DNA from: Mariannaea sp. PMI_226 | Lineage: Eukaryota; Ascomycota; Sordariomycetes; Hypocreales; Nectriaceae | NCBI GenBank assembly: GCA_024336345.1 | Contig: JANFOG010000006.1 | Span: forward strand, 310,001 to 374,000 | DNA: 64,000 nt | Reading direction: 5' to 3' | Shown here: in pieces, positions 11,826 through 24,635 of the stretch | How positions within the stretch are numbered: the first letter of the stretch is position 1 | Layout of the letters: every line of letters starts with the position of its first letter | Program-made: the position numbers and the translations under genes | The notes under the pieces: generated by a model | What the model was told of the DNA's origin: nothing | What the model saw: the letters and a program-made list of their open reading frames with translations, nothing else | The model's database searches: none

Positions 11826-13215
11826 TTAACGGCGGCCATGGCTGCGGACAGCGCTGCCCTGCATAGACTCGAGCTCGGCCTCGAGCTGCTTGATTTGAGC
11901 ATGTGTCTGCTCGAGGTCCTTGTTGAGACGATCGCGCTCGGAAATGAGCTTCTGCTCCCATTGTCGGAAACGCTGCTCCTCGATCTTGACCTGCTCGGTG
12001 AAGCGCTTGCGAAGAGCCTCTTCCTCCTCCTTGAACTTGGGGTTGTCGAGCTTGCGGGGACGGGCCTCGCCGAACTTGCGAGTCTCCATCTGCTGAGCGC
12101 GGTATGCCTCGTAGTGAAGTTCCTCGGTGGTGTGGATGAGATCCAGCATATGGGTTCGGATCAGGATGGAGCGGAGCTTCTTGAAGTCGCAGTGGTCCTC
12201 ATTCTCGACCTCGGCAACGCCCCAAGAGTACTGACGACCCTTGACAATGCGGCCATCGCCAGTCTTAACGTCCTTCTCGGAACCAATGACGGCGAAGGGC
12301 ATGGCGTTCATGAGGCTGCGGGCGTGCTGGGCAGCGGCCTCATCGTCCTCCTCGACTGGTGGCTGGTAGATCTTGATATTCTGGGCCTCGATGACAGATA
12401 CAATCTAAGGAGAATTGTTGTTAGTTAATTGTCAAGAGGCAGTGGGTAGCTCGTGGAATGTGCGGGGCAAGCATTAAACGTACTCTCTGCTTGAACTTAG
12501 CGAGATCAGCAGGGCTGAGGGTATCAGCCTTGGCAATGACGGGGATCAGGTTGACACGAGAGCAGAGTCTCTTCATAACCTCAATATCGAGGGGCTTGAG
12601 GGTGTGGCCGGTGGGGCGGATGAAGTAGAGGCAGGCATGGACACGGAGATCGATCTTGTCCTGGCGGCGGGGCTGCTGCTCCTGAAGCATGTAAGACTCG
12701 TGCTGGTCGTCGAGGAACTCGATGATGGGCATCCAGGAATCACGGTTGTTGACGTAGTCGCCGAAGCCGGGGGTGTCAATGACGGTCAAGCGGACTGGTG
12801 CAGTGAGTGTTAGCTTGGCGGTTTACACGTAAAGGCGCTGGGAGGGAGATTTACCCTTGAAGAACTTCTCCTCGAGCTCGGCCTTGGTGATCTCGATCTC
12901 GACGGTCTTATCGACCTGCTTCTGGTGACGGCGCTTGTGGTCGGCATAGTTCTTGATGGTGGTGGAGAAGAGGGTGTTGATGAAGGTGGTCTTTCCAAGG
13001 CCCGACTCGCCAGCAACCTGTAGATTACGGTGTCAGAACAATGCAGCAAAGAGGTATCAGGTCAAGTAGAGATAGCTCTGCATGTCCATCATGGAATAAT
13101 GGCGACGTACCATAATCGTGAAGGCAGCACCACGCTTCGCGACAATCTTGTGTCGCTGGTTGGGGAGGTTGGCAATGCCAATCGGTGAAGCGCTCTCAGC
13201 AGCTGCAGAAGCCAT
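11826..13215 (-). CDS. CDC12: Septin, Cdc12/AspC class
   Basis: GTP-binding protein that polymerises into septin filaments and rings at septa, hyphal tips and branch sites. Exons 13215-13111, 13017-12855, 12794-12484 and 12404-11826 give 385 residues. The P-loop GESGLGKT is at about residues 38-45, the switch motif DTPGFGD at about 96-102 and the specificity motif AKAD at about 177-180. The septin-unique element follows, and the C-terminal 60 residues (EEEALRKRFTEQVKIEEQRF onward) form a charged heptad-like coiled coil. The core NLPNQRHKIVAKRG and DDQHESYMLQEQQPRR resembles Cdc12 more than Cdc3, Cdc10 or Cdc11. The start is supported by the short N-terminus that precedes the conserved block. 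It is divergent with PWP2. Confidence 0.93.
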
Positions 13216-14099
13216 CTTGCAGATAGTTCAGGGGGTGAAACGTGATATCGATCGAACGGAGCTTTGTGAACGAGATGCACGTGGGCAGCAACGAAGTCGA
13301 AAGCAGTGAGGATGTGTAGCCGGTTACGATGATGTCGAACGAGGACCAGAACAAGTGACAGGAACAGGGCGAGGTGGAGGTTTAGTTAGGGGAGCTCGTG
13401 CTTCAGGGGAACGAATTTCCTGCCCTTGCTTTGGGGTGAGGCGTCTTAGGGGGGGGGCTGGCCTAGGCTTGCTTTGGTTGGCCAGTGCGACACGGTCCGT
13501 GAATGGTCAGTGCAGGCCGGGAAGTGGAAAATGGGGAACATCAAACATGTATGAACAGCAAGACAGTTTTTTTTGTGAGAGGTACGTATACTGTAATTAA
13601 ATGCTATGTACAGCCTAATTGAGTTGTGCAAGAAGCCAGGGTCACCGCGGACTGCAGCCAAGCCGCGTTTAACAATAGTTATGCCAGCTGCACTCGAACG
13701 TGAAGGGTGGACGGGAGGTGCTGGAATGGGAGTTGTGTTAGTCGGTGAGGACAGGTACCTGAATAAATAGCAGCCACACTTGTCTCCAATCATCACGTTA
13801 GAGAGGGGTCGGCCAACAAGCCACAGGAGCCCCCGTCAAACTACAACGAGCCACAATGGAGGAGGAGAAACGAGTCTTTCCTCTTTTGGCTAAGGGACCT
13901 CGAGGAGTCGGTACGTGAACACGCTAATCAATGCCAGTGGAACAACGCATCTGCCATGTCGGAGTAACTATCTGCCGGTCCCTCCTGCTCGCTGAGTGCT
14001 CCACAAAAAAATGATTCCTATCGATAAGCCTGTGTCGATTTTTTGGACGTTTTGCGACTTCTGAGAGACCATCATTGCGATGACCTGCAGGTGTTGACA
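13216..14099. other. Divergent promoter region of septin and PWP2
   Basis: 884 bases with no recognised gene. A short upstream ORF starts at 13857 (about 20 codons, stop within the GTACGTGA sequence) ahead of PWP2. It could lie in the PWP2 5' leader or be chance. Confidence 0.6.
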
Positions 14100-16931
14100 A
14101 TGAAGACCGACTTCAAGGTATAGTTCGGCCCCCTTTCCTTTTTGCCAAATCGCTATGCGCACGTATATACTCACTCTTTCTAGTTCTCGAACTTGCTAGG
14201 CACCGTCTACTGCCAGGGCAACCTGCTCTATAGCCCAGATGGCACCCACCTCTACTCGCCGGTCGGCAACAGAGTGACTGTCTTCAATCTCGTAGAGTAT
14301 GTGCTTCGTATCTCATTCGAAGATATTTCAACATTCTTTACGTACCTTGCTAACTCCATCTCTTCTCTCAGAAACAAATCATATACGCTTCCCTTCGCGC
14401 ACCGCAAGAACATTGTTCGAATTGGTCTCACCCCCCTCGGGAACTTGCTTCTCTCAATTGACGAGGACGGCCATGCGATTCTTACGAATGTCCACCGTCG
14501 AATCTCTATTTATCATTTTACCTTCCGTTCTTCGGTAACAGCGCTCTCTTTCGCCCCTTCCGGCCGTCACTTTGCCGTCGGTCTCGGCCGCAAGATTGAA
14601 GTCTGGCATGTGCCGTCTACTCCTGACTCCTCCACTGAAGGCGAACTAGAATTTGCCCCTTTTGTACGATATCATACACACACTGGCCATTTTGATACTG
14701 TCCAGCACATTGAATGGTCGAGCGACTCCCGTTTCTTCCTCACCAGCTCCAAGGATCTGACAGCCAGGATATGGAGTTTGGAACCTGAAGAAGGATTTCA
14801 ACCCACGGTGCTCTCAGGACACAAGCAGGGTATTATTGGTGCTTGGTTCTCGGAGAACCAGGAGACCATCTACACTGTCAGCAAGGATGGTGCCGTGTTT
14901 GACTGGCAGTATGTGAAGCCGATCAATCGCATCGCGGAAGATGACCAGATGGATGAGGATGACGACTCTGACATGCGATGGCGTATTGTTCAGCGTCATT
15001 ACTTCATGCAAGGGAGCGCTCACGTTAGATGTGCATCGTTTCATGCAGAGACTAATCTTCTAGTGGCTGGGTTCTCCAATGGTCTCTTTGGACTCTATGA
15101 GATGCCCGACTTCAACAACATTCACAAATTGAGCATCTCCCAGAACGATATTGACTTTGTCACCATCAACAAGAGCGGCGAGTGGTTGGCTTTTGGTGCC
15201 TCTAAGCTGGGCCAGCTCCTCGTGTGGGAATGGCAATCAGAATCGTACATTCTCAAGCAGCAGGGCCACTTTGATTCAATGAACTCATTGACATATTCTC
15301 CTGATGGCCAGCGAATCATCACCACAGCCGACGATGGTAAAATCAAGGTCTGGGATATTCAATCAGGATTCTGCATTGTTACCTTTACCGAACATACAAG
15401 CGGTGTCACTGCATGCGAATTTGCTAAGAAGGGCAATGTCTTGTTCACATCCAGTCTCGACGGCTCCATCCGAGCCTGGGATCTTATCCGATACCGAAAC
15501 TTCCGAACCTTCACAGCGCCCACCAGGCTCTCGTTCTCCTGTATGGCTGTTGACCCAAGTGGAGAAGTCGTCGCTGCTGGATCACTAGATTCGTTTGATA
15601 TTCACATCTGGTCCGTCCAGACCGGTCAACTACTAGATCGACTTTCAGGTCACGAAGGCCCCGTCTCTGCTCTAGCATTCGCACCCAACGGCAACTCTTT
15701 AGTTAGTGGCAGCTGGGACCGAACAGCCCGTATCTGGTCCATCTTCAGCCGGACACAAACGAGCGAGCCTCTTCAGCTTCAGGCTGATGTTCTAGACATC
15801 GCCGTTCGACCAGATTCCCTCCAACTTGCTATATCGACACTGGACGGACAGTTGAGTTTCTGGTCAATGACCGACGCCGAGCAGGTTTCAGGCCTGGATG
15901 GACGAAGAGACGTATCCGGTGGCCGCAAAGTCACCGACCGACGAACAGCAGCTAACGTGGCTGGAACCAAGAGCTTTGGCACCATTCGTTATAGCACGGA
16001 CGGAAGCTGCCTCATCGCAGCCGGTAACAGCAAGTACATCTGCTTATACTCTGTCACCACCATGGTGCTGTTGAAGAAGTTTACCGTCAGCGTCAACCTC
16101 TCTCTCTCGGGTACCCAAGAGTTCCTGAACAGCAAGTTAATGACCGAAGCTGGCCCCACAGCGGACCTCGACGACCAGGAGGCGTCGGACAGAGAAGATC
16201 GTGTAGACAAGTCTCTTCCCGGTGCTAAGCGCGGCGATCCTTCAGCGAGGAAGAAGATGCCTGAAGTCCGTGTTACGGGCATTGGCTTCTCACCCACTGG
16301 AACCGCCTTCTGCGCTGCTTCGACCGAGGGTCTTCTGATTTACAGCCTAGACAACGACATTCAGTTCGATCCCTTTGACCTAAACATGGAGATCACGCCG
16401 GCATCGACACTTGCAGTCCTCGAGACCGAGCGTGACTACCTCAAGGCCCTCGTTATGGCCTTCCGCCTCAACGAGGCGGGTCTCATCAAGCGTGTATTCC
16501 AAGCCATCCCATCCTCCGAGGTGGCCCTCGTGGTTGGCGACGTCCCCACCGTCTACGTGTCACGCCTGTTGCGCTTCGTCGCCGCGCAGACCGAGGAGTC
16601 CCCCCACATCGAGTTCTGTCTGATCTGGATCAAGGCCATCGTCGATAAGCACGGCGCTTTGCTGTCGGCAAACCGCGCAAAGGCTGATGTTGAACTGCGT
16701 GTGGTGGCGCGTGCGGTGTCCAAGATGAGGGACGAGATTAGAAGGCTGGCTGACGAGAATGTGTACATGGTGGATTACCTCCTGGTTCAAGCTGCGGACG
16801 GGAGCGAGAAGAAGGACGGCAAGTCGCTGGGTGCTTCTACGGGAGAGGCCAAAATGATTGATTTAGATGCAAAAGTTGACGCTGAAGACGGCTCCGAGGA
16901 TGGTGAGGACGAGTGGATTGGTTTAGAATAG
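14100..16931 (+). CDS. PWP2: Periodic tryptophan protein 2 (Pwp2/Utp1), UTP-B subunit of the SSU processome
   Basis: Nucleolar WD40 protein needed for early 18S pre-rRNA processing, working in the UTP-B complex bound to U3 snoRNP. Exons 14100-14117, 14184-14296 and 14372-16931 give 896 residues, the normal Pwp2 length. The spliced N-terminus MKTDFKFSNLLGTVYCQGNL is characteristic of the family. About 690 residues of WD40 repeats follow (for example SWDRTARIWS, DDGKIKVWDIQSG, LDGSIRAWDLIRYRNFRTF), folding as two propellers. Next come the Utp12-type helical domain (about 740-850) and an acidic tail ending DEWIGLE. The second intron is 75 bp, a multiple of three without stops, so unspliced RNA would remain open across it. 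Its donor, CTAAC branch point and acceptor are good, and removing it restores the conserved VENKSYT join. Confidence 0.96.
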
Positions 16932-17063
16932 AATAGGTTCAGGGCATTCAAAAACAAAAAAGAAACAAGTATATAAATATACCCAATAATTCCAACACAT
17001 TACAGAAGCCTCTCCCTTCCCACAATATTTTCCTTTGACGTTTTTGTAGTTTCCCCATCCCAC

Positions 17064-19009
17064 TTACAGAAGCGCTCCTCCATCTTGCTTGGGAATATCC
17101 TTCCACGCCGCGTCGGCCCCAGCTCCTCTCACCCACCTAGTCTCAGCGTGCTCAACCGAATCCAGAAGCAGAAAGTGCATCCTCAACCAGGCATCGTCGC
17201 CCTTGACTTGTACCCAGGCCTTATCCGCGTAGGGCTCCGTCTCGCGCTGGGCAAGCGATATAGCCCGCGAAACCTTGACGGTGTGTCCGTCGTCGACGAC
17301 GCTGTGGATCCGGGGCAGCACGTCCTCTGGCAACTTCTTTTTGTCTGCGGAGGAGGCGAGCAGCGACGCGTGATGCGCATCCTTGGGTGTGTAGGTGCGG
17401 AGAGCGTCCCCGTGGAGGGTCGGGTAGCCGCGAGCGAGGTACTCCAGGATGTCTATGCGAATCTTGGACTCGAGGAATCTAGTCTTGACATGTGTTGGGA
17501 TCCAAGACTGTTCGTTGAAAGCCAGGAAGAAGGGGGTGGCAGTGAACTCGTGTCTGTTTTTATTTTTGTATTTTCTTATTAGTGTCGAGAAACAAAACCA
17601 AAAACATAAAAAAAAAAGGATGGTGCAAAACATCAGCATGTCCATGCCATGTATATGAGAGTAGAGATGAGAATTCACACAAACATAGTCAGGGCATAAG
17701 TGAACAATACGTACAGGAGGTAAAAGTCAAACCTGGGCTCATTCGGGGGGTGAAACGCCGCAGCTGCAGCAACATAGGCTGATATGTGGCACATCTCGGC
17801 CGTCCTCTCCGCCAGCTCGTCCTCGCGGACACGAACCCGGCTGCCGAGGGCAACGATCTCGTCCATGGCGCCGCCCAGGATTCCGTCATAGAAGATGTCT
17901 GTTAGCGGATTCTGAGCGCCGGCAGTGAGCTTCTCGTTCTTTGCGGCTTCCAGAAAGAAGTCGAGAATGTGGCCCATGGGGGCAGCGGTTGCGTTGGAGG
18001 CTGCTGCGTCGTGGCATCGGTTGAGATACTCTCCGACGTAATTGGGGTGGACGGCAGCTTGGGCGAGACCGGCGGCAATGATGGCTGGTTGCTCCCATTC
18101 AATGCCATATGAGAGTTGAATCAGAGGATGAAGAAGACCTGTATAGAAAAAAAACCCAAATGTTAATCCCCAAAACTCATTTTTTGCCGATACAGATGTA
18201 TATATAAACCAAGGGGGAGCTGGGGGGTTAAGTTGGATCATACCTCCAAATAAGCGAGCTTGCATATCACGTCCTCTCTCATCATCCTTGAAGAGATACT
18301 CGAGCAAGACTTCCTTGTATCCCTTCTTCTCCATCTCATTCTGGAAGAATCTCAGAAACGACGCGTACTCGCTGCCCTTGCCGAGACTAGCCTTGGCGGT
18401 GTCCCAGTCCGTTTCCATAGTGTGAACCAAGTCGTCGCGGGGCTTCATGGCTCCGACCTGATACGTCTTGTTCCTGTCAAAGGCAATTTGCAAGTCGTTT
18501 GCAGTGGCGCCGGTGGTGTATAGAGTGAGGAGATGGTGAATAATCTGTGAAGAAATTAGTCAGATTGTCATTACTTTTTATTTTATTTCATGTTTTTTTT
18601 CAAAAGAGCGTCAACAACTGAATTAGAGCATAACAGAGGGGGTTAAATGGCGAAGAGGGGTAATATAATATGAAAATCTGAGGGGAGGTGAGAGCATAAC
18701 ATGGATGAAGTGGATGAGAGAAGGATGAGAGAGGATGAGAGCGACGACGACTAAGTAACTTACATGGTCATGATAGCCAGCAGGGTTAAAGAAGACGTGG
18801 TGTTTCTATACAACAGCAAAAAGACGACACAACGGATCAGTAAAAGAGAAGATGATATATAGTAGGCGATGAAGAGAGGGACGGGCAATATGAACCTCGA
18901 GATCTGCCTGAAGTAATTCAGTCACCTTGGTGGCTTCTTTCTCATCCAGCTTCAACCCCAACAAGCCAGGCTGGCTGGCCGGGACGTGGATTCGGAAGGG
19001 AGTGGCCAT
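17064..19009 (-). CDS. Questin oxidase-like protein (DUF4243 / AflY-GedK family)
   Basis: Exons 19009-18896, 18805-18766, 18543-18244, 18138-17715 and 17553-17064 give 455 residues. The spliced protein reads HHVFFNPAGYHDHIIHH near the start, then GIEWEQPAIIAAGLAQAAVH and LTDIFYDGILGGAMDEIV, matching the family that includes questin oxidase GedK and AflY. Those members perform Baeyer-Villiger-like ring cleavage of anthraquinones in polyketide pathways. No signal peptide or membrane segment is seen. No polyketide synthase or tailoring enzyme lies nearby, so this copy's substrate is unknown and may not be a secondary metabolite. It ends 132 bases from the PWP2 stop (convergent). The first intron (18806-18895) has a weak GTTCAT donor. 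A GAT trinucleotide run lies just upstream of the start codon. Confidence 0.85.
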
Positions 19010-19020
19010 TGTAGCGTATG

Positions 19021-19075
19021 GCGATGATGATGATGATGATGATGATGACGATGACAACGATGACAACGATGACAG
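19021..19075. repeat. (GAT)n-rich microsatellite
   Basis: About nine perfect GAT units followed by degenerate GAC/AAC units. It lies in the presumed 5' UTR or promoter of the questin oxidase-like gene on the minus strand. Confidence 0.85.
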
Positions 19076-20930
19076 TAGATGGCTGCCTCTGTTTTGAGAA
19101 GCAAAGAAGAAATCCAGCCTTGTTGCTGTATACGTTGCTCTTGTCCTGGCTGCTGCAGAGACAGATGCTGTACAGATCTGGCGGAAGAACATTTACTTCA
19201 CAGTCTTTGAACAAACCAAGGCTCTGGTCTCACTTTATAGCCAAAAGCATAAAGAGTCCCGCCCTACCTCTTCAGTCAAAGCCCCTCTCACCTCAGACAA
19301 AACGGCTGAGTTTCCCCCCCGGGGGGGCGGTGGTTTGGGGAAACCCTGTGCATCTATTGGGCGACAGCATTCACGAGTCTATCGGGTTTTCTGAATGCCG
19401 ATCTGACAATTAGAATCACCCAGTTTCCCATCCCCCCTTCCCCTTCCCCGCTCCAATCCCAAGTTTCTCATGTAAACGCGATGATCCATTTGTTTGACGA
19501 AGAGCTGACAGAGGCTGACAAATGAGACAAAAAGGAGAACAAACTTGTTAGATCCAATTTTTGGGGGAAAGGTGGCAAGAAGGGCTGTTTTTTTCTTATG
19601 CACGAAGTGCCGAAGCGGTGACAACAACCCAGCGTCCAGTGGCAGAGAGGGCGTTTGCAATCCTACTGTGAGGGTGGACGAATAAGACGTTAACTTAGGT
19701 ATGGAGATATTCCAAATACCGAAGCACAGTGACGACAATTTACCTGAGCGGGAGCGGGGAAACCAAGTCAAGATACCTACCGATTGGCCACATACACATA
19801 CATACCGGTAGTCCAGGCCATAGTTCACGGGTGAAGCCGCGGAGAAGGGGAGTGAGGGAGTGAGACGACCAGAATTATCTCCAACTCGGGCCATATAATT
19901 ACCCACCCTACCACGCCATACCAGTATATATTGGATACCTCGGGCAAATCTGGGATGAGGTATAGACAAACCCCCCGCTGCGCTGAGAGTAGGAGTGGTG
20001 GCAGTAGCAATACCGAGCAGTATACGAATAACAGAGAAATGGATCCAATACTCTTGCAGCCCAATGCAATGCCAAAAAAAAAAAAAAAACAAGATCCCCA
20101 GTCCGACATTTGTCCTATCTAGGTATATATGCACGGTACCATGCGCACGCAGGAGACACAAAAATGCGGCTGAAATTGGTGTAACCAATAATGTGTTCGC
20201 TTCCAGGGCACGACACGGCATCTCGTTACCCCGGATTTCTATTTATACGGATCCCCTGCGTACTATAATATGTAGCTATTCACTTGGCGAAATCTTTGTC
20301 AAGGTCCTGCATCATTATTAACCAAGTAGGTCGTTATTATCACACAGAGCGGCGTTGTTTCTCTTTGGGACGAACCGGCGCTTTATATGCACTATAGGCC
20401 GTAGCTTACTCAACTCTAATACAGCGAGCTAGTACCTAAGTAGGAGGGATCGGCTCGCCATCTCAGGCGCCTAGGTACCTAACGTATAGCACCCAGTTCC
20501 AGCGTAATACAGTACAATTTAACTTCGAGATACCTCCAGCGCACACCTTTAGCAGGCACCTTTCAATGCTTGATGAGTAACCTCATCCATTATTGATTTT
20601 TTTTTTTTTTTTTTCATCTTAGAGAACTTGCAGGTTGAATGGCTTGTACGTAGTATGAACATAATAGCTCTTCTGGTTGGTCTCTGACTAATAACACCTA
20701 ATTAATTATTTTATTCTGCGATGGTGTAAGTGGGGGGTTTGAAAGTGGCTAACAAGCGCGATAAGCTCAGGATATAACATTCATACCTTACCTTGCCTTA
20801 CCTAAATACTTTTGTACTACAAGGAACTGTAGTAGGAGGAGTTCATTAGTGCAGCATAAGTACTCAAGTAATAAGCTGCAGGCAATGTTACAAATTCACT
20901 TGCGTACTACTCAACTCGGTCAGCCTTCCT

Positions 20931-20961
<31 letters not shown>

Positions 20962-21346
20962 TGCACCACATGTATACAGCATCTACACAACATATTCATG
21001 CACACGCATTCTGTTCTTCGACGGTGTATCCAAGTCGACGGTAAGTGGGCAAAACAAACATAAAACTTGTTTATTTAGGTGGTGAAGTGAAGTCAAATTC
21101 AAGGGGTATGTGTTCCGAACGTCTATCGTCTATCTCGTAGCCTTCTATATGGCTTTTTCTTCCATGCCTGCGTCTATCCTGCTTTTCGTGAAGGGGTATG
21201 AGGGGGAAAGTAGGGGTAAGTAGGGGTAGGGGGGTTGAGGGTCTAAACAAACAAAGGAAAATCATTTTTCTTTCATCAGTTGATGAGGTGGGCAGTGAGT
21301 CTCTCTCTCCCTCTCTCCCTCTCTCTTTCGGAAAGTGGTGGACAGT
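19076..21346. other. Intergenic region with homopolymer and dinucleotide runs
   Basis: Upstream of the questin oxidase-like gene and downstream of the nucleosome assembly gene. It includes a T run at about 20597-20614, a CA run at 20934-20961 and a CT-rich run at about 21300-21332. A 280-codon open stretch on the minus strand (19379-20221) contains a poly-Phe run from a homopolymer and has no recognisable domain, so I do not call it a gene. Confidence 0.6.
20934..20961. repeat. (CA)n microsatellite
   Basis: About fourteen uninterrupted CA dinucleotides in non-coding DNA. Confidence 0.95.
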
Positions 21347-22561
21347 TTAAGCCTTGCGCTTCTTGTTGGCAGGAGCATTCTTGCTCTCATCCTCCATCTC
21401 CTCATCCTCGTCCTCGTCATCATCCTCGAAATCGGCGTCGCTCATCTCATCCTGTTCCTGAGCGTTTCCTGCAAAGTTATCAGTCAGCACGGATCCTCTT
21501 TCTCCCTTATTTTTTTTAGGGGGGGTCACCACAACTTACTGAAGTACTCGATGGCACCGGGGTACAGATCATCGGCGATGCAGACGGCAAGATCATCGGC
21601 GGTGGGGAAGATCTCGAGCTCATACTCATCCTCATCATCATCGTCGTCATCCTCATCCATCTCCTCGTCCTCGGTCTTCTTGCCCTCCTTACGAGCCTGT
21701 CGGCGCTCAGCCTCCTTCTGCTGGGCCTCCTTGTCCTCCTCAGCAGTGATCTTGCGGCCGCGGAAACCGAACCAAGCGAAGAAGCTGACACCGTCCATGG
21801 CACACTCGTCCATGGCCTTCTTGAGCTTCTTGACGTTCTCGGTCTCGCCCTCCTTGCCGGCCTTCTCGTCCTCATAGACCTTGCAGACGAGGTCGAGCAT
21901 GCCATTGGTCAAGTCCTTGCCAGCCTTCCAGTTGATGTTGACGGGCTCACTGACGAGGCCAGCCCAGGTGTCCTTGGCATGGCGCCAGTAGAACTTTTTC
22001 TCGAGAACCTTGTTCTCGAACCACTCGTTCTCCTTGAACTCGAACTTGATGGAGACGCTGCGGGGATCGCCGTTGGGCAGCTCAAAGCGCTCGACCTCGA
22101 GGTTGACGAGGGAGCTGAGGAGGACAGCAGAGTCGGAGGACTGGATGTACTCATCGATGTCCATGGGAGCCTGCTCGAGGACAAGGGGCCAGAACTGGGG
22201 GAGCTTGGCAATGACCTCCTTGCGTCTCTTGTAGATGTCTCTGAGGAGCTTGTCCTGTTGACGGACTATAGGAGAGATTTCAAGTCAGCGGATCTGAATC
22301 TCTTTTTGAACACAAACAAAAAAACAGGAGGGAGGGAGTTGCAAGTATCCAGCTTGTGGTTGGAAATGCCAGAAGTAAAATGTGTGCCGTCCACTCGAGC
22401 GAAGAGGCACAGGCATTGTTATCTGGCATTGGTGAGGGCTTAGGAAACTTACGGATCTCAGTCTCAACATCATCCATCTCATCCTCGAGGTCCTGGAGCT
22501 TCTCGTAGGTAACGAGGGCCTCCTCGAGGGTGGCGTCCTGGAGATCGCTGGTGGTAGACAT
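21347..22561 (-). CDS. Nucleosome assembly protein, SET/Vps75 type
   Basis: Histone chaperone of the NAP superfamily. Exons 22561-22453, 22265-21540 and 21468-21347 give 318 residues. An N-terminal dimerisation helix (ALVTYEKLQDLEDEMDDVET, continuing through RQQDKLLRDIYKRR) is followed by the earmuff domain (AKLPQFWPLVL, ENEWFENKVLEKKFYW, GVSFFAWFGFRG). There are two very acidic segments, one before EYELEIFPTADDLA and one near the C-terminus, and the protein ends with the basic NKKRKA, a plausible nuclear localisation signal. The short size and the helix-domain-acidic tail layout fit SET/Vps75 rather than Nap1, which is longer. In yeast, Vps75 binds H3-H4 and the acetyltransferase Rtt109. The gene is divergent from the CutC gene. 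Confidence 0.9.
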
Positions 22562-24635
22562 TATTGCGAATAATCGGGTGATGTATCAGTGGTATCAATA
22601 GGCAGGAGAGTTGATTGTAGGAAGAAGAAGAAGAAGTAGAGAGAAGGAGGAGAAAATATTTTTGTGGATGGTGTGGGAGCTTAAGAAGAAGAGAGCAGCA
22701 GCAGTAGTAGTAGCACTACAGTAGTGGTAACAGCAACCAGCAGCGAGCAGGAACAGCTTAGCACGACGACGAGTTGAACGAACTACTACCTATTACAGTT
22801 ACGGGTAAAAAAAACAAAACAAACAGCAAAGCACACAGAAAGCTCTTCTCTCCCCTCCTTCTCAGCACTTTCGCCGTGAAAGTGTGTGTGTGAATGTGTG
22901 TCGGTGAAATCTTTTTGGTGGGGTTGGATTGATGTCATTGGCTCCTCCTACGAGCCCCTCCATGGACCCCTGGATCTAATTTTTTTTTTTTTTTTTTGGG
23001 GCCCTCTCCCTCCATCTCTCACTCTCTTCGTCATTATTATCTACATAGTATGTGCCTGACCCCATAGTTTTTTTTGTTTTTTTTTTGTTTTTTTACTCTT
23101 CTTTTAATCTCCTTTAGGCTTCTGACGTTTCATTTACCCAGTGGTCTCCCTCTCCGACCCGCTCCAGGTACCAAGCCAGCCAAGGCACCAAGCTAAGGCA
23201 CCAAGCTAAGGCACCTAACCTTCCAAGAATGGCGAAAGCGCTGAGAGATCCCCAGATTAGGCGGGCTTTTTTGGGCTTTTTTAGCTGTTGATGGTCTTGA
23301 TTTACTTGGTCGTTGCCCGGCAATTCGGAAGGTCTGTGCTTCCAGGTCAGTGGCAAGCTCCACTGAAACAATTGCACTGGAAACTTGGAAGGCTTCCAAG
23401 GTTTCGGTGACGATCCCCGCCATTCCGTTTGTTACGGTGCTGGATCAGCGAGCATCATCCATCATCGGTGACCTTACCGAGAGACCCTACCTTGAGACCA
23501 CACCTTGAGACCTTGAGATGGTTTGCCTTGGATAAGGTAATCTTTTACGATGCCGTTGTTAAAGGAAGACAACGAACCAAAAGAAAATGCTATAAAAAAA
23601 ATTCAGGACTGGTAAGTCTCTGCCATCCTTCATTTGACAAGAAGGTCTACTTATAGAGACACTGTATCCTCCGTAACATTATTGAGAGTACCAAGAATGA
23701 TGGGCACGTTGACTGGCCGCCATGAGCTGCCTACAAAGAAGACCTGATGCATATCTTCATTATCACAATATTTTGCGCAAAATTGAAAAAAAATTATTTG
23801 GTGTGAAAACAGCAGTGGCATAAACTCCAATCATTTGCCACTTTGAGTTCTCTTCTTCCTCACCCTCAATTTGACCAACTCCACACTGTTGATATGTTTC
23901 GGAGATCACCAACGACTCGAGATATTAAATAAATTGGTATTAATGTCTATCGATATTTTTGTTAGAGAAAAAAAAAGATCGAGTCTTCATTGTACTAAAG
24001 AATTCGCTACAGGCAAACCGCGTCTCTTATCGACGAGGCATTGAGTTCATGGGCAACACACTGCTTTCATCAATACCAGACGGAACCACTATGAAATCCA
24101 CCCCAACGCCCAACGAGATTATAGACAAACTATTCTGTATGATACAATATTAAAAAAAATCGACTACTGAAAACTCCTCTGAAATGGAATATACAAACCC
24201 TCTACTATTAATCTTTTGACAAACGAAACAAAAATTCGCTGCTACTACCACCGCCAGTTAAGACTACATGGTCGAGTTTAGGGTAAGTAACAACCCAATG
24301 CTCACTTACACCAACGACTTGCAGCTACTTCTCGCCACGTTTGCTCATGAACACAAGCCAACGTTTGATCTATATGATACTATTGTCGTCTATATTCTGT
24401 TGCACTTTATGGTATCTCAATGTGCAAACACTTCACAGCTTCGTGATTATAAAAAGAAGGCTTCTAGCACACATGAGGCTTCCCATCCCACTTACACACC
24501 TCACCATCTTCACCCCCTCGTATCTCTTTACAGCACACAAGCCTGTGGGAGATATACGTGACAGTCACCTTCAGACACCTTTTTTCCCCAAATATATACC
24601 AAGTTCCCAAAGTTCTCTTTCAACTGACTCAAAAC
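22562..24635. other. Divergent intergenic region
   Basis: Shared upstream region of the nucleosome assembly gene (-) and the CutC gene (+). It contains GAA/CAG-rich stretches at 22620-22750, T runs at about 22981-22997 and 23068-23093, and a short tandem repeat of GGCACCAAGCTAA at about 23176-23215. Small ORFs show nothing recognisable. Confidence 0.6.

Noticed and set aside
11838..12428. 196-codon frame antisense to the septin
   Set aside because: Shadow of the septin coiled coil; Leu/Val-rich because of codon bias on the other strand.
19379..20221. 280-codon open frame on the minus strand between the questin oxidase-like and nucleosome assembly genes
   Set aside because: It contains a poly-Phe run from an A/T homopolymer, has no domain or plausible start context, and the surrounding DNA is low complexity. 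Most likely chance.
17064..22561. Possible secondary-metabolite cluster around the questin oxidase-like gene
   Set aside because: Neighbours are PWP2 and a histone chaperone, and no backbone synthase, transporter or pathway regulator is present within tens of kilobases.
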